64,000 nucleotides of DNA from Paenibacillus sacheonensis (GTDB lineage: Bacteria; Bacillota; Bacilli; Paenibacillales; Paenibacillaceae), in assembly GCF_009909195.1 (NCBI RefSeq), contig NZ_JAAAMU010000022.1, forward strand, positions 46,655 to 110,654, read 5' to 3'. Made by a program: the position numbers and the translations under genes. The notes beneath the pieces are model-generated. The model searched no databases. It saw only the letters and a program-made list of their open reading frames with translations, and was not told where the DNA came from. Shown here one piece after another: positions 35,695 to 44,979 of the stretch (the stretch's first letter is position 1; the number at the start of each line of letters is the position of its first letter).

Positions 35695-35898
35695 ATGAGA
35701 ATCATTCATCGCAAACCGATCGACGCCCCTTTGTTTAAAGCAGGTATTAGGACTCACTCTTCGTTTTTCGCCGCAACGGCAACCATCGAGAACGGATCGA
35801 CAAGGCGCAGAGGGAAATTCACGACCGGCTTGATTAATGGTTCGCTTTTGGTCGCACCATTCTGGCTTTTGGTCGCTTGGTTGATTTTTCACAACTAA
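35695..35898 (+). CDS. Possible small membrane protein (67 residues)
   Basis: ATG 35695 opens a frame reading MRIIHRKPIDAPLFKAGIRT and ending with a single hydrophobic helix (GLINGSLLVAPFWLLVAWLI). A weak AAGGG lies upstream and a hairpin with a T-run lies about 150 bases downstream. No family is recognised. The preceding interval 35325-35694 is A+T-rich and otherwise empty. Confidence 0.35.
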   Translation: MRIIHRKPIDAPLFKAGIRTHSSFFAATATIENGSTRRRGKFTTGLINGSLLVAPFWLLVAWLIFHN

Positions 35899-36051
35899 GC
35901 CGACATTCCCCGATAGCGATAAGCTTGGGCTGCCAGACCCATCCATCGGATGCCTCAGCATGTTGCGGATGCCTCGCCACGGGCGGCGTCTCCTGTGAAT
36001 ACCTATCGGCGAGTAACCGCTGGGGCCAAACTCAACTAAATAATAACCTCC

Positions 36052-36080
36052 AACTCCGTTCTGATGAATGGAGTTTTTTT
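36052..36080 (+). terminator. Intrinsic terminator, plus strand
   Basis: AACTCC (36052-36057) pairs with GGAGTT (36070-36075), followed by TTTTT. It would end a transcript from the small gene at 35695-35898. Confidence 0.55.
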
Positions 36081-36158
36081 CGTCTTGTTTTAGCCTCTCC
36101 CGCTTTCTTTACTAGACGTACGCGCCATCGCCGGCGCAACGCATGACAGCGGGCTGGC

Positions 36159-36191
36159 GAAAAAGAGCCGCCTCCTTGTCGGATGCGGCTC
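36159..36191 (-). terminator. Intrinsic terminator of the polysaccharide-use operon
   Basis: GAGCCGC (36165-36171) pairs with GCGGCTC (36185-36191), followed on the minus strand by TTTTTC. It lies six bases after the last gene. Confidence 0.8.
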
Positions 36192-36196
36192 CTGGA

Positions 36197-39004
36197 TCAT
36201 TTTGGGTTAAAATCGTAATAAAATTTCGGCCGTTCGCCCAACAGCACCTTGTAGATCTCGTCGTTCGTCTGCATGACGCCGGTCAGGAACGGCTTGTACG
36301 GCCGGTCGGCGACGTTCAGGACGCCGGAATTGTAATGTTCCGCCCAATCGCCGATGCCCTGCCAATACCGGCCCGTCGCGGCTTGATCGACGTAATTGAA
36401 CCAGTGCGCGCCGACCACGTATCCGAGGCTCGCCACGCCTTCCACGTAATTGCGATAACGCATGCCCCGCTCGAACTGGTTCGCGGCCGCGTTCGGCAGC
36501 AGCGGCGCCAGCCCCTGCTCCCCGGTGCCGTAGCCGAATTCGCTGATCAGAACCGGTTTGCCGCCGGACTTCGCGTGGACCTCGTTCAGCAGGTCGGTTT
36601 CGATTTTGTAGGAGTAGTAGTTGATGCTGATCGCGTCCGAATACTTGCCTTCCACCTCCGCCAGCACGTCGCGGAACTTCGCATTGTGGAACGACGTCGT
36701 GATCCACCGGTCCCCGAGCAGGAGATGATGCGGATCGTACTTGCGGTAGACGCGCGAGACCGTGCCGTAGAACGTGTCGAGGTAGAACCGGAAGAACTGG
36801 TCCATGTCCTTCCAGGACGCCGACGTCGAGACCGGAAGCGCCGCGTCCCGCAGCTCCGCGAACGATTTGAAGCTCGTGCCCCAACTCGCGTTGAACGCAT
36901 CGATCTTCTGATACTTGTCCTGGAGCAGCTTGACGAGGCGGGCTTTGATCGCCGCCGAGCCCTTCAGCTTCGGCACGACGTCGTAAAACTTGTGATAATC
37001 GTACTCGTTGCCCATGAAATATCCGATCAGCATCGGATCGTTCTTGTTCGGCGCGACCGCCTTCGCGAACGCCTGGTCGATCTTCGTCTCGGCGCCGGGC
37101 GCGAAGATGTCGAAGATCGAGATGCCGCCGAGCTTGGCCCAATCCATGTCGAGCGGGAGCATCCGCACGTAAGGGAAGCCGTTCGCCTTGGCGTACTGCT
37201 CTGGCGAGTAGCCGCCGGCGCTGTTGAAGCCCCAGTGGCGCAGCCGCTGAACCGCTTCCGCGTAGAAGGCCGCGTCGGTCGGAAACGCGCCTGTTTTCCG
37301 GTACTTGTTCGCCATGTAGAACGAGAAGCTGCCGGAATCGGACGGCACGAACGCCGGGCGGTACGCGCCGTCGTAAAGCGGCAGCCATTCGAATTGCTCC
37401 TCGCGGCCCGCGACCTTCGTGTACGTCTCGTTCGTTTGAATGCCGTTCATGCCGAGGCTGAAGAAGACGTCGCCGGTAGGCGTCGTCATCACCGTGCGGC
37501 CGCCGGCCTGCCGGATCGCGAAATATCCGGTGCCTTTGAGGCCGTACTTGGCCGCGCTTCCTGCCAGGCCGCCGTAACGGTCCAAGCCGGCCGGAGCTTG
37601 CAGGCCGCCGTAGTAGGCGGCGTCCGCGGACGCATCCGCCTTCAGCGCCTGGTCGCTCGTCACCTTCTCCGGGAAATTCGCCGCGGCTACCTGCCCGAAC
37701 GCGTCGACCGCGAAATCGGTTCGGCCGTTCAGCTTGTACGTCCTGACGGGACTCGGCACCTTGCCGTCCTTGACCGCGTACGCGTCCAGAACGGCATAGT
37801 CCGTCAGCCGGACCGGACCGGTATAAGGCTTATACGGCGAAGCGCCGTTCAGCCGATAATAAATCGGCGCGCCTTGCGAGAGCGTGGACAACTCGACCTG
37901 CAGCCCGTCCGCTCCGCGGGAGGTCTTGGCTGACACCGTCGCCGTGGCGCGGTTGATCAGCACCTTGGCGAGCTGCGGCGACCAGGCTTTGGCGGCGCCC
38001 CGAAGCTCGACTTTCAGATAGCGCGTCTTCGCCGGCAGCGCGAACGATTCTTCGGCGTATTGCTGCCAGCTGCCCGACGAGACGCCGACCGGGAACGACG
38101 AGGCGGCGACTTCCTTGTAGGTCTTGCCGTCCGCCGACGCGAAGTACCGGTTCTTCTCCAGGGCGATGCCGGTGAAGTAGTAGCTGGACGTCTGGAAGGA
38201 CGTCATGTCGTAGCCGGTATGATACACGACGCTCCCCGGCGCAGTCGTCGAGCGCGTCGCGCGTTTCCCGTCGCCGCCGAAGTATTCGGGGCTGTTCGCA
38301 GCCACATAGACATTCGATCGGTCGTGCAGCTGCTTCAAATCGTCGAGCGGATCGTTCAGGCCGGCTTTCGCCAAACTCCCGGGAATGTCCTTCATCGCCA
38401 GGTCGATCAGCGCTGCCGCCTCCTGGCGGTTCATGGCTGCCTGCGGGCGGTACGTCCAGGTCCCTGTGCTCTGCGCGGCGTCCACGCCGTGCCAGCCGTT
38501 GGCGATCGCGGCGCCGACGCCCTCCGCCGCCCAGGCGTCCGGCTTGTCGCTCACGGCGGGCGCGGCCGAGAGCTTCAAGCCGAGCTTCTTGGCGTAGCGC
38601 CATACCATCGCGGCGGCTTCCTCGCGCTTCACCGGCTGGTTCGGCGAGAATGCCGAGGCGGACGTGCCCTTCACGATGCCTGCCTTGTAAGCGGCGCGCA
38701 CGTACGGCGCGGCCCAATGGCCGGCGAGGTCCTTGAACGGCAGCGAGCCGCCGGAATCCTGCAGCCGGAACGCTTCCGCGGCCAGCTTGGCGAACTGCCC
38801 CCGGGTCAACGTGCTTTCCGGGGCGAACTGGCCGGGCGCGACGCCGTCGACGACGCCGAGCGCCGTCAATTCGTCGATGTACGCATAGTACGGACTCTCT
38901 TCGGACACGTCCTTGAACGCGGACGCGTCCGCACGGGAAGCAGCTCCGGACAACCCGGCGAGCGCGAGAAGCGACGCCGTGGCTAAGATCATGTTCTTGT
39001 TCAT
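36197..39004 (-). CDS. SLH-domain-anchored GH50-like glycoside hydrolase
   Basis: The 935-residue protein starts at ATG 39004 behind AAAGGAG. It has a signal peptide (about 1-27), three SLH modules (about 30-200: AFKDVSEESPYYAYIDELTA, PFKDLAGHWAAPYVRAAYKA, then a third), a linker domain, a chitobiase-like C-terminal-type segment (PIYYRLNGASPYKPYTGPV), and a GH-A barrel with IGYFMGNEYDY (candidate acid/base Glu), PVLISEFGYGTG (candidate nucleophile Glu) and HWFNYVDQAATGR. The last motif matches GH50 agarases as I recall. SLH modules would fix it to the cell wall. It ends the operon with ABC transporter and regulator genes. Codon use is very GC-rich. Confidence 0.8.
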   Translation of the reverse strand: MNKNMILATASLLALAGLSGAASRADASAFKDVSEESPYYAYIDELTALGVVDGVAPGQFAPESTLTRGQFAKLAAEAFRLQDSGGSLPFKDLAGHWAAPYVRAAYKAGIVKGTSASAFSPNQPVKREEAAAMVWRYAKKLGLKLSAAPAVSDKPDAWAAEGVGAAIANGWHGVDAAQSTGTWTYRPQAAMNRQEAAALIDLAMKDIPGSLAKAGLNDPLDDLKQLHDRSNVYVAANSPEYFGGDGKRATRSTTAPGSVVYHTGYDMTSFQTSSYYFTGIALEKNRYFASADGKTYKEVAASSFPVGVSSGSWQQYAEESFALPAKTRYLKVELRGAAKAWSPQLAKVLINRATATVSAKTSRGADGLQVELSTLSQGAPIYYRLNGASPYKPYTGPVRLTDYAVLDAYAVKDGKVPSPVRTYKLNGRTDFAVDAFGQVAAANFPEKVTSDQALKADASADAAYYGGLQAPAGLDRYGGLAGSAAKYGLKGTGYFAIRQAGGRTVMTTPTGDVFFSLGMNGIQTNETYTKVAGREEQFEWLPLYDGAYRPAFVPSDSGSFSFYMANKYRKTGAFPTDAAFYAEAVQRLRHWGFNSAGGYSPEQYAKANGFPYVRMLPLDMDWAKLGGISIFDIFAPGAETKIDQAFAKAVAPNKNDPMLIGYFMGNEYDYHKFYDVVPKLKGSAAIKARLVKLLQDKYQKIDAFNASWGTSFKSFAELRDAALPVSTSASWKDMDQFFRFYLDTFYGTVSRVYRKYDPHHLLLGDRWITTSFHNAKFRDVLAEVEGKYSDAISINYYSYKIETDLLNEVHAKSGGKPVLISEFGYGTGEQGLAPLLPNAAANQFERGMRYRNYVEGVASLGYVVGAHWFNYVDQAATGRYWQGIGDWAEHYNSGVLNVADRPYKPFLTGVMQTNDEIYKVLLGERPKFYYDFNPK

Positions 39005-39102
39005 GTCGTCTCCTTTCGAGCTGGATAACCGTTCCAATTCATAACGTTCGCAGCCGCCGAAAGGTTTCGGTCGTTTGCAAGGTTAAGGTTTGCTCATGAT
39101 AG

Positions 39103-39136
39103 AAGCCGATCATGCCCTTTCCGGCTTGATCGGCTT
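39103..39136 (-). other. Intercistronic hairpin without a T-run
   Basis: AAGCCGATCA (39103-39112) pairs perfectly with TGATCGGCTT (39127-39136). It stands between the two glycosidase genes of the operon. Without a T-run it is more likely an RNA-processing or stabilising stem than a terminator. Confidence 0.45.
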
Positions 39137-39171
39137 TGTAGTCATGCGATTGCGGCATCCTGCCCAGAACG

Positions 39172-41262
39172 TTATCCTCCGTTCTCGTGAATCGCATCTA
39201 GGCCCGCATTGACGGTTTTCATGATTTGGACCATGTCCGTATAAGGCTGATCCTGCTGATTGACGAGACCGAGATTGAAATTTTCGTTGTCTCTCCGCCC
39301 GGTAACGGCTTGATCGTAATACGAAAACCAGCCCGAACCGACGAATAACGGATTGGCCGCCTGGCCTTCCACGAAGGCTTCGAACGCGCTCCCTCGCTCC
39401 TTGGTTCCGGACACGCTGGTCGAACCGTTGACCGGAGACAGGCCGTGCTGCGACGAACTGAACGTAAATTCCAAGTTGAGCAGCGGTTTGTTGAACGATG
39501 CATACCTGGCGATCCAGCTTGGATCGTTCGAATAGTTGTCGACGGAGAACGCATCCACGACGCCCATCGCCGCGGAATCCCAGTCGAGGCTGGTCCTCCA
39601 GGTCGGTACGATCGAGGAGCCCAGAAACAGATGGTTGGGATCGTACTTTTTAATAATCCGTTTCACCGTCGAGAAGTACGTGCTGGAAGCGAGCCGGATG
39701 TAGTCCGACACGATCTCGGCCGGTACGTTCGCGATGTCGATGGACGTCGCCTTCAAGTCGTCGAACGATTCGACGCTCGTTCCGAGTATCCCGTTGACGG
39801 CGATAATGTCCTGATTGTACTTGGCGGCGACTTGGTCGACGAATGCTTGTTTCGCCGCGGAGTCCGCTCCATAGGTCAAGACGGTCTTGACGATATCGGC
39901 GTTCCAGCCCGCTTCGTTGTCGTACGTATAACCGATCAGCCACCGGTCGTTTCTCACTTCTTTCAGCCGCGGCGCGATCGCTGCTTCGATGATAGACGGC
40001 GCTTGCGGGTCGAACACGTCATAGGTCCATTGAATGCGCTTTAGATCCATCGGATCCTGAAGCAGCTCGAGATACGGAAAATCGCGGATGAATCTCGGTT
40101 TGCTCCACTTGCTGAAGGCATTGAATCCCCAATCGATCAGCCGTTTTTTCGTGATGCTCTCCCACTTCGCCTCGAAGTTGCTGCCGTATTTTTTCATGAT
40201 GTTCGCGACGAGGAAGCTGACTCTTTCCCCATTGATATCGCTGGCATAGGCCGGAGCATACGCGGCGGGATCGGGAAGCTCCTGGAATACGTTTCTTGGC
40301 GTGCCGTCCGCTTTTTTATACGGCGTCCCGTAGCCCCACTCCCAAATGCTTGCGGCATCGACGCCTTTCAGGAAAAATTTGTACCCGTCCGGCGTAATGA
40401 ACCACCATTTTCCGTCGATTTGCTGCAGCCTGAAATAACCGGTTTCTTTGTAATGCCCGCCGTTCTTGATCCCGCCGTACGGGTCGTACTTCGACTTGTT
40501 CAACTTTACGTCCTGCAGCGCTCCGGCTTCCGCCGCGTATTCCTGCCGCAGCTGATTGTCGGACGCGACCTTGCCGTCCCACGTTTCGTAGACCCATTGT
40601 CCGTACTTATCCGCCATCAGGGCATCCTTCTTCAACTCGAGTTGCATTTGCTCGACCGTATAGGCTGCGCTTTGTACCGTCCCCTCTTCTCCCGTTCCCT
40701 TATAAATTCGAACTTCCGTCAACGGGATATGCTGATAGGCATGCGCGCGCTTCATGTCGATGACGATAAACCGGGCTGTCTTGTTGTCCATCGGCAGATT
40801 GACCGAGTTGTTCAGAGAGGTTCCGCTCGCCACGTACTTGCCGGCGATATAATAATAATCCATCGTCGCTTCGCTGCGGTACTTGACCGTCAGTTCTTTG
40901 AATCCCCAATAACTGTTCGGCGCGTTCAAGACGACGTTGATGGCATCGATGGGGTAATCCTTCAGCAAGTCGATGACGACTTGAACGGTTCCGGCGGCAG
41001 TCGCGCTTCCCATCCACCCGGCGTAGGTGGTCGTCAATCCGTCCATGATGACGCCGTTCTCCGAAGATACGAGTCCGGCGGCTCCATTATCCGGGAGTTG
41101 CCCCGCATTGGGAGCAAGGCTGTAGTAGTAGTTGCCTGTTTTCAGCGGCACGCTTTCCGCATGCGCATGTTCCCGGTGTACCGCAATGGCCGGCATCAAC
41201 AAGACGAGCGCCATGATCAAGCTTCCAATCCAACCCGCTTTCCGTTTCTTCCTGTCTCGCAT
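39172..41262 (-). CDS. Secreted GH50-like glycoside hydrolase
   Basis: The 696-residue protein has a signal peptide (about 1-37), an N-terminal discoidin-like domain (about 40-195) and a GH-A barrel (about 270-690). GKWWFITPDGYKFFLKGV, IGYTYDNEAGW (candidate acid/base Glu450), LLNLEFTFSSS (candidate nucleophile) and YYDQAVTGR...NLGLVNQQDQPYTDM repeat the motifs of the 823-residue enzyme at 6383-8854, but it lacks that enzyme's CBM32 domain. It is 34 bp after the permease gene in the operon, so its product sugars are likely imported by that transporter. An agar-like galactan as substrate is inference. Confidence 0.82.
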   Translation of the reverse strand: MRDRKKRKAGWIGSLIMALVLLMPAIAVHREHAHAESVPLKTGNYYYSLAPNAGQLPDNGAAGLVSSENGVIMDGLTTTYAGWMGSATAAGTVQVVIDLLKDYPIDAINVVLNAPNSYWGFKELTVKYRSEATMDYYYIAGKYVASGTSLNNSVNLPMDNKTARFIVIDMKRAHAYQHIPLTEVRIYKGTGEEGTVQSAAYTVEQMQLELKKDALMADKYGQWVYETWDGKVASDNQLRQEYAAEAGALQDVKLNKSKYDPYGGIKNGGHYKETGYFRLQQIDGKWWFITPDGYKFFLKGVDAASIWEWGYGTPYKKADGTPRNVFQELPDPAAYAPAYASDINGERVSFLVANIMKKYGSNFEAKWESITKKRLIDWGFNAFSKWSKPRFIRDFPYLELLQDPMDLKRIQWTYDVFDPQAPSIIEAAIAPRLKEVRNDRWLIGYTYDNEAGWNADIVKTVLTYGADSAAKQAFVDQVAAKYNQDIIAVNGILGTSVESFDDLKATSIDIANVPAEIVSDYIRLASSTYFSTVKRIIKKYDPNHLFLGSSIVPTWRTSLDWDSAAMGVVDAFSVDNYSNDPSWIARYASFNKPLLNLEFTFSSSQHGLSPVNGSTSVSGTKERGSAFEAFVEGQAANPLFVGSGWFSYYDQAVTGRRDNENFNLGLVNQQDQPYTDMVQIMKTVNAGLDAIHENGG

Positions 41263-41295
41263 CGCTGTCTCCCCCTTAGAGGTTGTCGTTCCTTT

Positions 41296-42204
41296 CTATC
41301 CTTTGACCGCTCCGATCGTCATGTCTTTAATGAAATACCGCTGCAAGAATGGGTACAGGAAGATGATCGGTCCGATCGTAATGACGACCGACGACAGCTG
41401 TACGCCCGTCGCGGAGACAGGCGTGTTCGCGTTCGTGTTCAGGTAGTCCAGATTCTGCGAATTGGAAATGATTCTGCGGAGCATCATCTGCAGCGGATGG
41501 CGGTGCGGGTCGTCGATGAACATCAGCGCGTTAAACCAGTCATTCCAGTACGTAAGCGCATAGAACAGCGCGATCGTGGCAATCACGGGCATCGAGATCG
41601 GCCATATGATTCGGAAAAAAATGCGGAGCTCGTGCGCCCCGTCCACCGTCGCCGCTTCATTCAGTTCAAAAGGCAGCGTGCGGAAGTACGAGGTCATGAG
41701 GAACGAATTGAACGCGGAGAACAGCAACGGCAGCAGCATGGCGAGCAGCGAATCCCGAAGGTCCAGCCAGTTGGAGATGAGCAGGTAATAACCCACCAGC
41801 CCCGGAGGGAACAGCATCGTGAAATAAATGTAGAAGGACAGCACATAACGGTATTTGACGTGCGGATGGGCGGCCGCGTAAGCGAACATGGACGTAAGGA
41901 GCACGGCCCCGGCGGTACCGGCGACGGTAATGAAAACGGATACAAAACCGCTTTCGTAAACTTGGCTGCCCTGCAGCAGGAACCGGTACGCATCGAGCGA
42001 GAACTCCGTCGGGAACATGCGGAACCCTTGAACGATTTGGCTTTCCGCCGTAAACGAACCGATATAGACCAGCCAGAACGGAATGAAACAGAACAAGGCA
42101 AACGCGCCGACAAAAACATAAGCGGCCGCCGAAACGGCAAGCTGGGACCTATCCCTCAGCTTCGGCGGCTTGATCGGCTTCAAATGCGTTGAATTCTCCG
42201 CCAT
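41296..42204 (-). CDS. Carbohydrate ABC transporter permease (LplC/YtcP type)
   Basis: The 302-residue protein has six membrane helices and the inner-membrane loop FELNEAATVDGAHELRIFFR, the EAA motif that touches the ATPase. It resembles the LplC/YtcP branch of CUT1 permeases. ATG 42204 follows AGGAGG. No ATPase gene is present in the locus, so a shared MsmX-like ATPase is expected, as in other Firmicutes CUT1 systems. It follows the partner permease by 22 bases. Confidence 0.92.
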   Translation of the reverse strand: MAENSTHLKPIKPPKLRDRSQLAVSAAAYVFVGAFALFCFIPFWLVYIGSFTAESQIVQGFRMFPTEFSLDAYRFLLQGSQVYESGFVSVFITVAGTAGAVLLTSMFAYAAAHPHVKYRYVLSFYIYFTMLFPPGLVGYYLLISNWLDLRDSLLAMLLPLLFSAFNSFLMTSYFRTLPFELNEAATVDGAHELRIFFRIIWPISMPVIATIALFYALTYWNDWFNALMFIDDPHRHPLQMMLRRIISNSQNLDYLNTNANTPVSATGVQLSSVVITIGPIIFLYPFLQRYFIKDMTIGAVKG

Positions 42205-42226
42205 AGGCGAACCTCCTTTGCCTGAA

Positions 42227-43144
42227 CTAAAACAGCTTCGAATCGTTGTCGACCCGGCGGACGACCCCATTAAAGAACAGAATCGTCGCGAATCCCATGA
42301 CGGATTGAAACAGCGCGACGGCGGCGGCATTGCTGTAGCTGTTCATATTCGTCGACCGGAGCGAGCGGTACGTATACGTATCGATGACGTCCGTCGAATG
42401 GAAGAGCAGCGAGTTATCGCCGATAATGCCGTAAATCAAACCGAAATCGCCGTAAAAGATACGCCCCAGGCCCAGCAGCGTCAGCACGATGATCGTTGGC
42501 CGCAGGAGCGGAAGCGTAATGTAGCGGATTTGCTGCCATCGTTTGGCGCCGTCGATTCTGGCGCTTTCGTAGTACTCCTCGGAGAAGCCGGTCAAGGCCG
42601 CCAAGTAGATGATCGAGCCCCATCCGGCGCCTTTCCAGACGAATATGATCGTCAGCAGGCAAGGCCAAACGGCCGGCGACTGAAACCAGTTAACCGGCTC
42701 ATTGCCGAATTGGACCAAAATCCGATTGATCATCCCGTCTTGGCCGTTGAAGAAGTTGATGACCATCAGGTTCACGACCACGATGGAAATGAAATGCGGC
42801 AGGATGACAAGCGATTGCGTCACCTTCTTGAAATAAGCGCGGCGGATTTCGTTCAGGAGCAGCGCAATGCACAAGGAACAGATCGTGCCGGCTGCAATGA
42901 AGAGAAGATTAATATAGACCGTGTTGATCGTTACGCCCAGCCAGTCAGGGCCCGTGAAAAAAAACGCGAGATTGTCGAGTCCGATCCATTTGCTGCCCCA
43001 AAGCCCCTTTCCGGGAACAAACTGCTTAAAGGCCAATAGATGGGCGGACATCGGCACGTAGGAGAAAATAAAGACGTAGACGACAACGGGAAGCGACATG
43101 GCGTAAAGCCATTTGTTTTTCCGGAGCTCTCGCCAAATTCCCAT
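42227..43144 (-). CDS. Carbohydrate ABC transporter permease (LplB type)
   Basis: The 305-residue membrane protein starts MGIWRELRKNKWLYAMSLPV and has six helices. The EAA loop reads EEYYESARIDGAKRWQQIRY. It matches the LplB/YtcP-type first permease of CUT1 sugar importers that pair with a large lipoprotein binding protein. The partner LplC-type permease follows and the binding protein precedes it. Confidence 0.93.
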   Translation of the reverse strand: MGIWRELRKNKWLYAMSLPVVVYVFIFSYVPMSAHLLAFKQFVPGKGLWGSKWIGLDNLAFFFTGPDWLGVTINTVYINLLFIAAGTICSLCIALLLNEIRRAYFKKVTQSLVILPHFISIVVVNLMVINFFNGQDGMINRILVQFGNEPVNWFQSPAVWPCLLTIIFVWKGAGWGSIIYLAALTGFSEEYYESARIDGAKRWQQIRYITLPLLRPTIIVLTLLGLGRIFYGDFGLIYGIIGDNSLLFHSTDVIDTYTYRSLRSTNMNSYSNAAAVALFQSVMGFATILFFNGVVRRVDNDSKLF

Positions 43145-43258
43145 GGTTGGTTCCCGCCTTCCGTTAAGGATGTACCTGATAAGCTCGAGGCCTGCAATTC
43201 CTTTAGGGGAACCGAAGGCCGCCGGCCCAATGGATGTCGTTGCGGATGAAAAGTGCTG

Positions 43259-44776
43259 CTACTTCTTGCTTGCCAAATAAGCGTCGAGTTGTTTCTGAAA
43301 CGCAGCCTGCACCTTTTTGACGTTGTCGTATGCCGCTTTTTTAAACATCGCGATCCCTTCGCTCGGCTCCGTCACGCCCATCACGATCGGGTCGTAGAAC
43401 TCCTTTCCCGCATTGCTCAGCTGCGCCACCTCGTTGGCGACCGGGCTCGGATCGAAGGTAAAGCCCGCCAGCGCGTCAGGCGTAAAATAGCTCGGATCCC
43501 GCTCCCACTTGTTCAGCGCGACGACATCCTCCGACAAGCTGGCATCGATGCGATCCAGCTTCGGATTCCAGCCCCAAGCGAACGGGATGCCCGCATACGG
43601 ATTCGCTTGAACCGGCTTATACAGCCCTTCGCCCGCCTCTTCCCAGTTCTTGCCCTTTATTCCGTAGGCCAATAGATCGTAATTGTCCCTCTGATTCAGC
43701 CAATTCAGAAACTGCACGGCCCGGGCTTTGTTTTTGCTTACGACCGGAACCGCGATGAAATTTCCCGCTTTATAGGTCGAATTCAGCTTCATGTCCGGAC
43801 TGTACAGCGTGAACGCCTCCGCGGCCGCACCCGGAACCGACTTTTCCAGCGAGGTGCGGGTACTGAGATTGACCCCGAAGTCATTGAAGGTGGATACCGC
43901 CGCTTTGCCTTTCGTGAACTCCGAATTGCGCAGCGTAAGCGCGTCTTTGGCCAATATGCCGTCCTTGTAAAGCTTGCGGTTCTGTTCGAACGTTTTCATG
44001 ATGAGCGGGTCCATGTCGTCGAAGATATTATAGACTTTGCCGTCATTCCCTTTCGTGTACAAGCCGGGGTAATTGAGCACCGTCGCCAGATTGGCCGCCG
44101 GATCGAGCATCCCTGCCAGCTTTAAGCCGATATGCTCGGCGCCGTTGGGGATGAACGGCGTCAACCCCGGCTCCTTCTGTTTCACCGCATACATGAAGTC
44201 GATCAGCTCGTCATAGCTGGCGATCGGTTTGACGCCAAGCTTCTCCCGAATATCTTTGCGGATGACGAACGTCCATGGACGGATGAAGTTCACCTCCAGC
44301 GGTACCGCGTACTGCTTGCCGTTCACCTTGTTGGCTTCCATCAGCTCCGTCGAGCGTACGGCCTTAATGTCAGGACCGTACTGATCGATCAAGTCGTCCA
44401 ACGGCTCGTATAGGCCGGCGGCGATATTTTGCACCGGGTTGTTATCCCAGATCAGATCATAGTCCTCCGCGGAGGAAAGCGCGACCTGACGCTTCTGGAG
44501 GACATCGGCCCATGGGATGAAAACGACGTTCAGCGTCACGTTAAGCGAATCGGCCATACGATTCTGCATCTCCGTCTTCACTTCATCCCAGTTCGCGGGC
44601 GGATCTCCGGGAAACATGATTTTGAGCGTAACCGGTTTTAACGTTGCGTCCTCGGAAGCCGGCAGGTTGGATTTACCGTTCTCGGCAGGCGGCGCCGACC
44701 CTCCCGAACTGCAGGCGGACAAAACAACCGCGAGCGCGAACGATGCTAGCAAGGGACCTTTTCTAAAGAATCGCAT
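43259..44776 (-). CDS. Extracellular solute-binding lipoprotein (sugar/oligosaccharide)
   Basis: The 505-residue protein begins with a lipoprotein signal (MRFFRKGPLLASFALAVVLS, then the lipobox cysteine in LSAC). A periplasmic-binding type II fold follows, of the LplA/YtcQ size class: TLKIMFPGDPPANWDEVKTE, DLIWDNNPVQNIAAGLYEPL, and the hinge region later. It would deliver an oligosaccharide to the LplB/LplC permeases. The upstream gap to the regulator contains a long inverted repeat. The ligand is unknown, but the glycosidases in the operon suggest breakdown products of an agar-like polysaccharide. Confidence 0.92.
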   Translation of the reverse strand: MRFFRKGPLLASFALAVVLSACSSGGSAPPAENGKSNLPASEDATLKPVTLKIMFPGDPPANWDEVKTEMQNRMADSLNVTLNVVFIPWADVLQKRQVALSSAEDYDLIWDNNPVQNIAAGLYEPLDDLIDQYGPDIKAVRSTELMEANKVNGKQYAVPLEVNFIRPWTFVIRKDIREKLGVKPIASYDELIDFMYAVKQKEPGLTPFIPNGAEHIGLKLAGMLDPAANLATVLNYPGLYTKGNDGKVYNIFDDMDPLIMKTFEQNRKLYKDGILAKDALTLRNSEFTKGKAAVSTFNDFGVNLSTRTSLEKSVPGAAAEAFTLYSPDMKLNSTYKAGNFIAVPVVSKNKARAVQFLNWLNQRDNYDLLAYGIKGKNWEEAGEGLYKPVQANPYAGIPFAWGWNPKLDRIDASLSEDVVALNKWERDPSYFTPDALAGFTFDPSPVANEVAQLSNAGKEFYDPIVMGVTEPSEGIAMFKKAAYDNVKKVQAAFQKQLDAYLASKK

Positions 44777-44801
44777 GGATTAATCCCTCCCGATATGATT
44801 C

Positions 44802-44854
44802 GCCCGGCAGCGGATGCGGCACGGCGCATCAACGACATGATCCGCTTGCCGGGC
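44802..44854 (-). other. Long inverted repeat just upstream of the solute-binding protein gene
   Basis: GCCCGGCAGCGGAT (44802-44815) pairs with ATCCGCTTGCCGGGC (44840-44854) with one bulged base, around a 24-base loop. It ends 25 bp before the start codon. There is no T-run, so an mRNA-stabilising or processing role is more likely than termination; this is inference. Confidence 0.5.
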
Positions 44855-44979
44855 TGCTGTGATCGATCATACCCGGCTGCACGGCATTGCGGATAGTGCG
44901 GTTTTCATCAAACGGTACGGAAGTTGACAATGCGGGCGATAGCGATTTTACGGATGCGTTCGATATGCATCGCTTCATG

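Noticed and set aside
36143..37933. A 596-codon open frame on the plus strand
   Set aside because: It is antisense to the SLH-glycosidase gene, is Arg-, Val- and Gly-rich without family motifs, and arises because GC-rich codons leave few stops on the other strand.
40420..42192. A 590-codon open frame on the plus strand
   Set aside because: It crosses two well-supported minus-strand genes (glycosidase and permease), has no ribosome binding site or domain, and is an antisense shadow.
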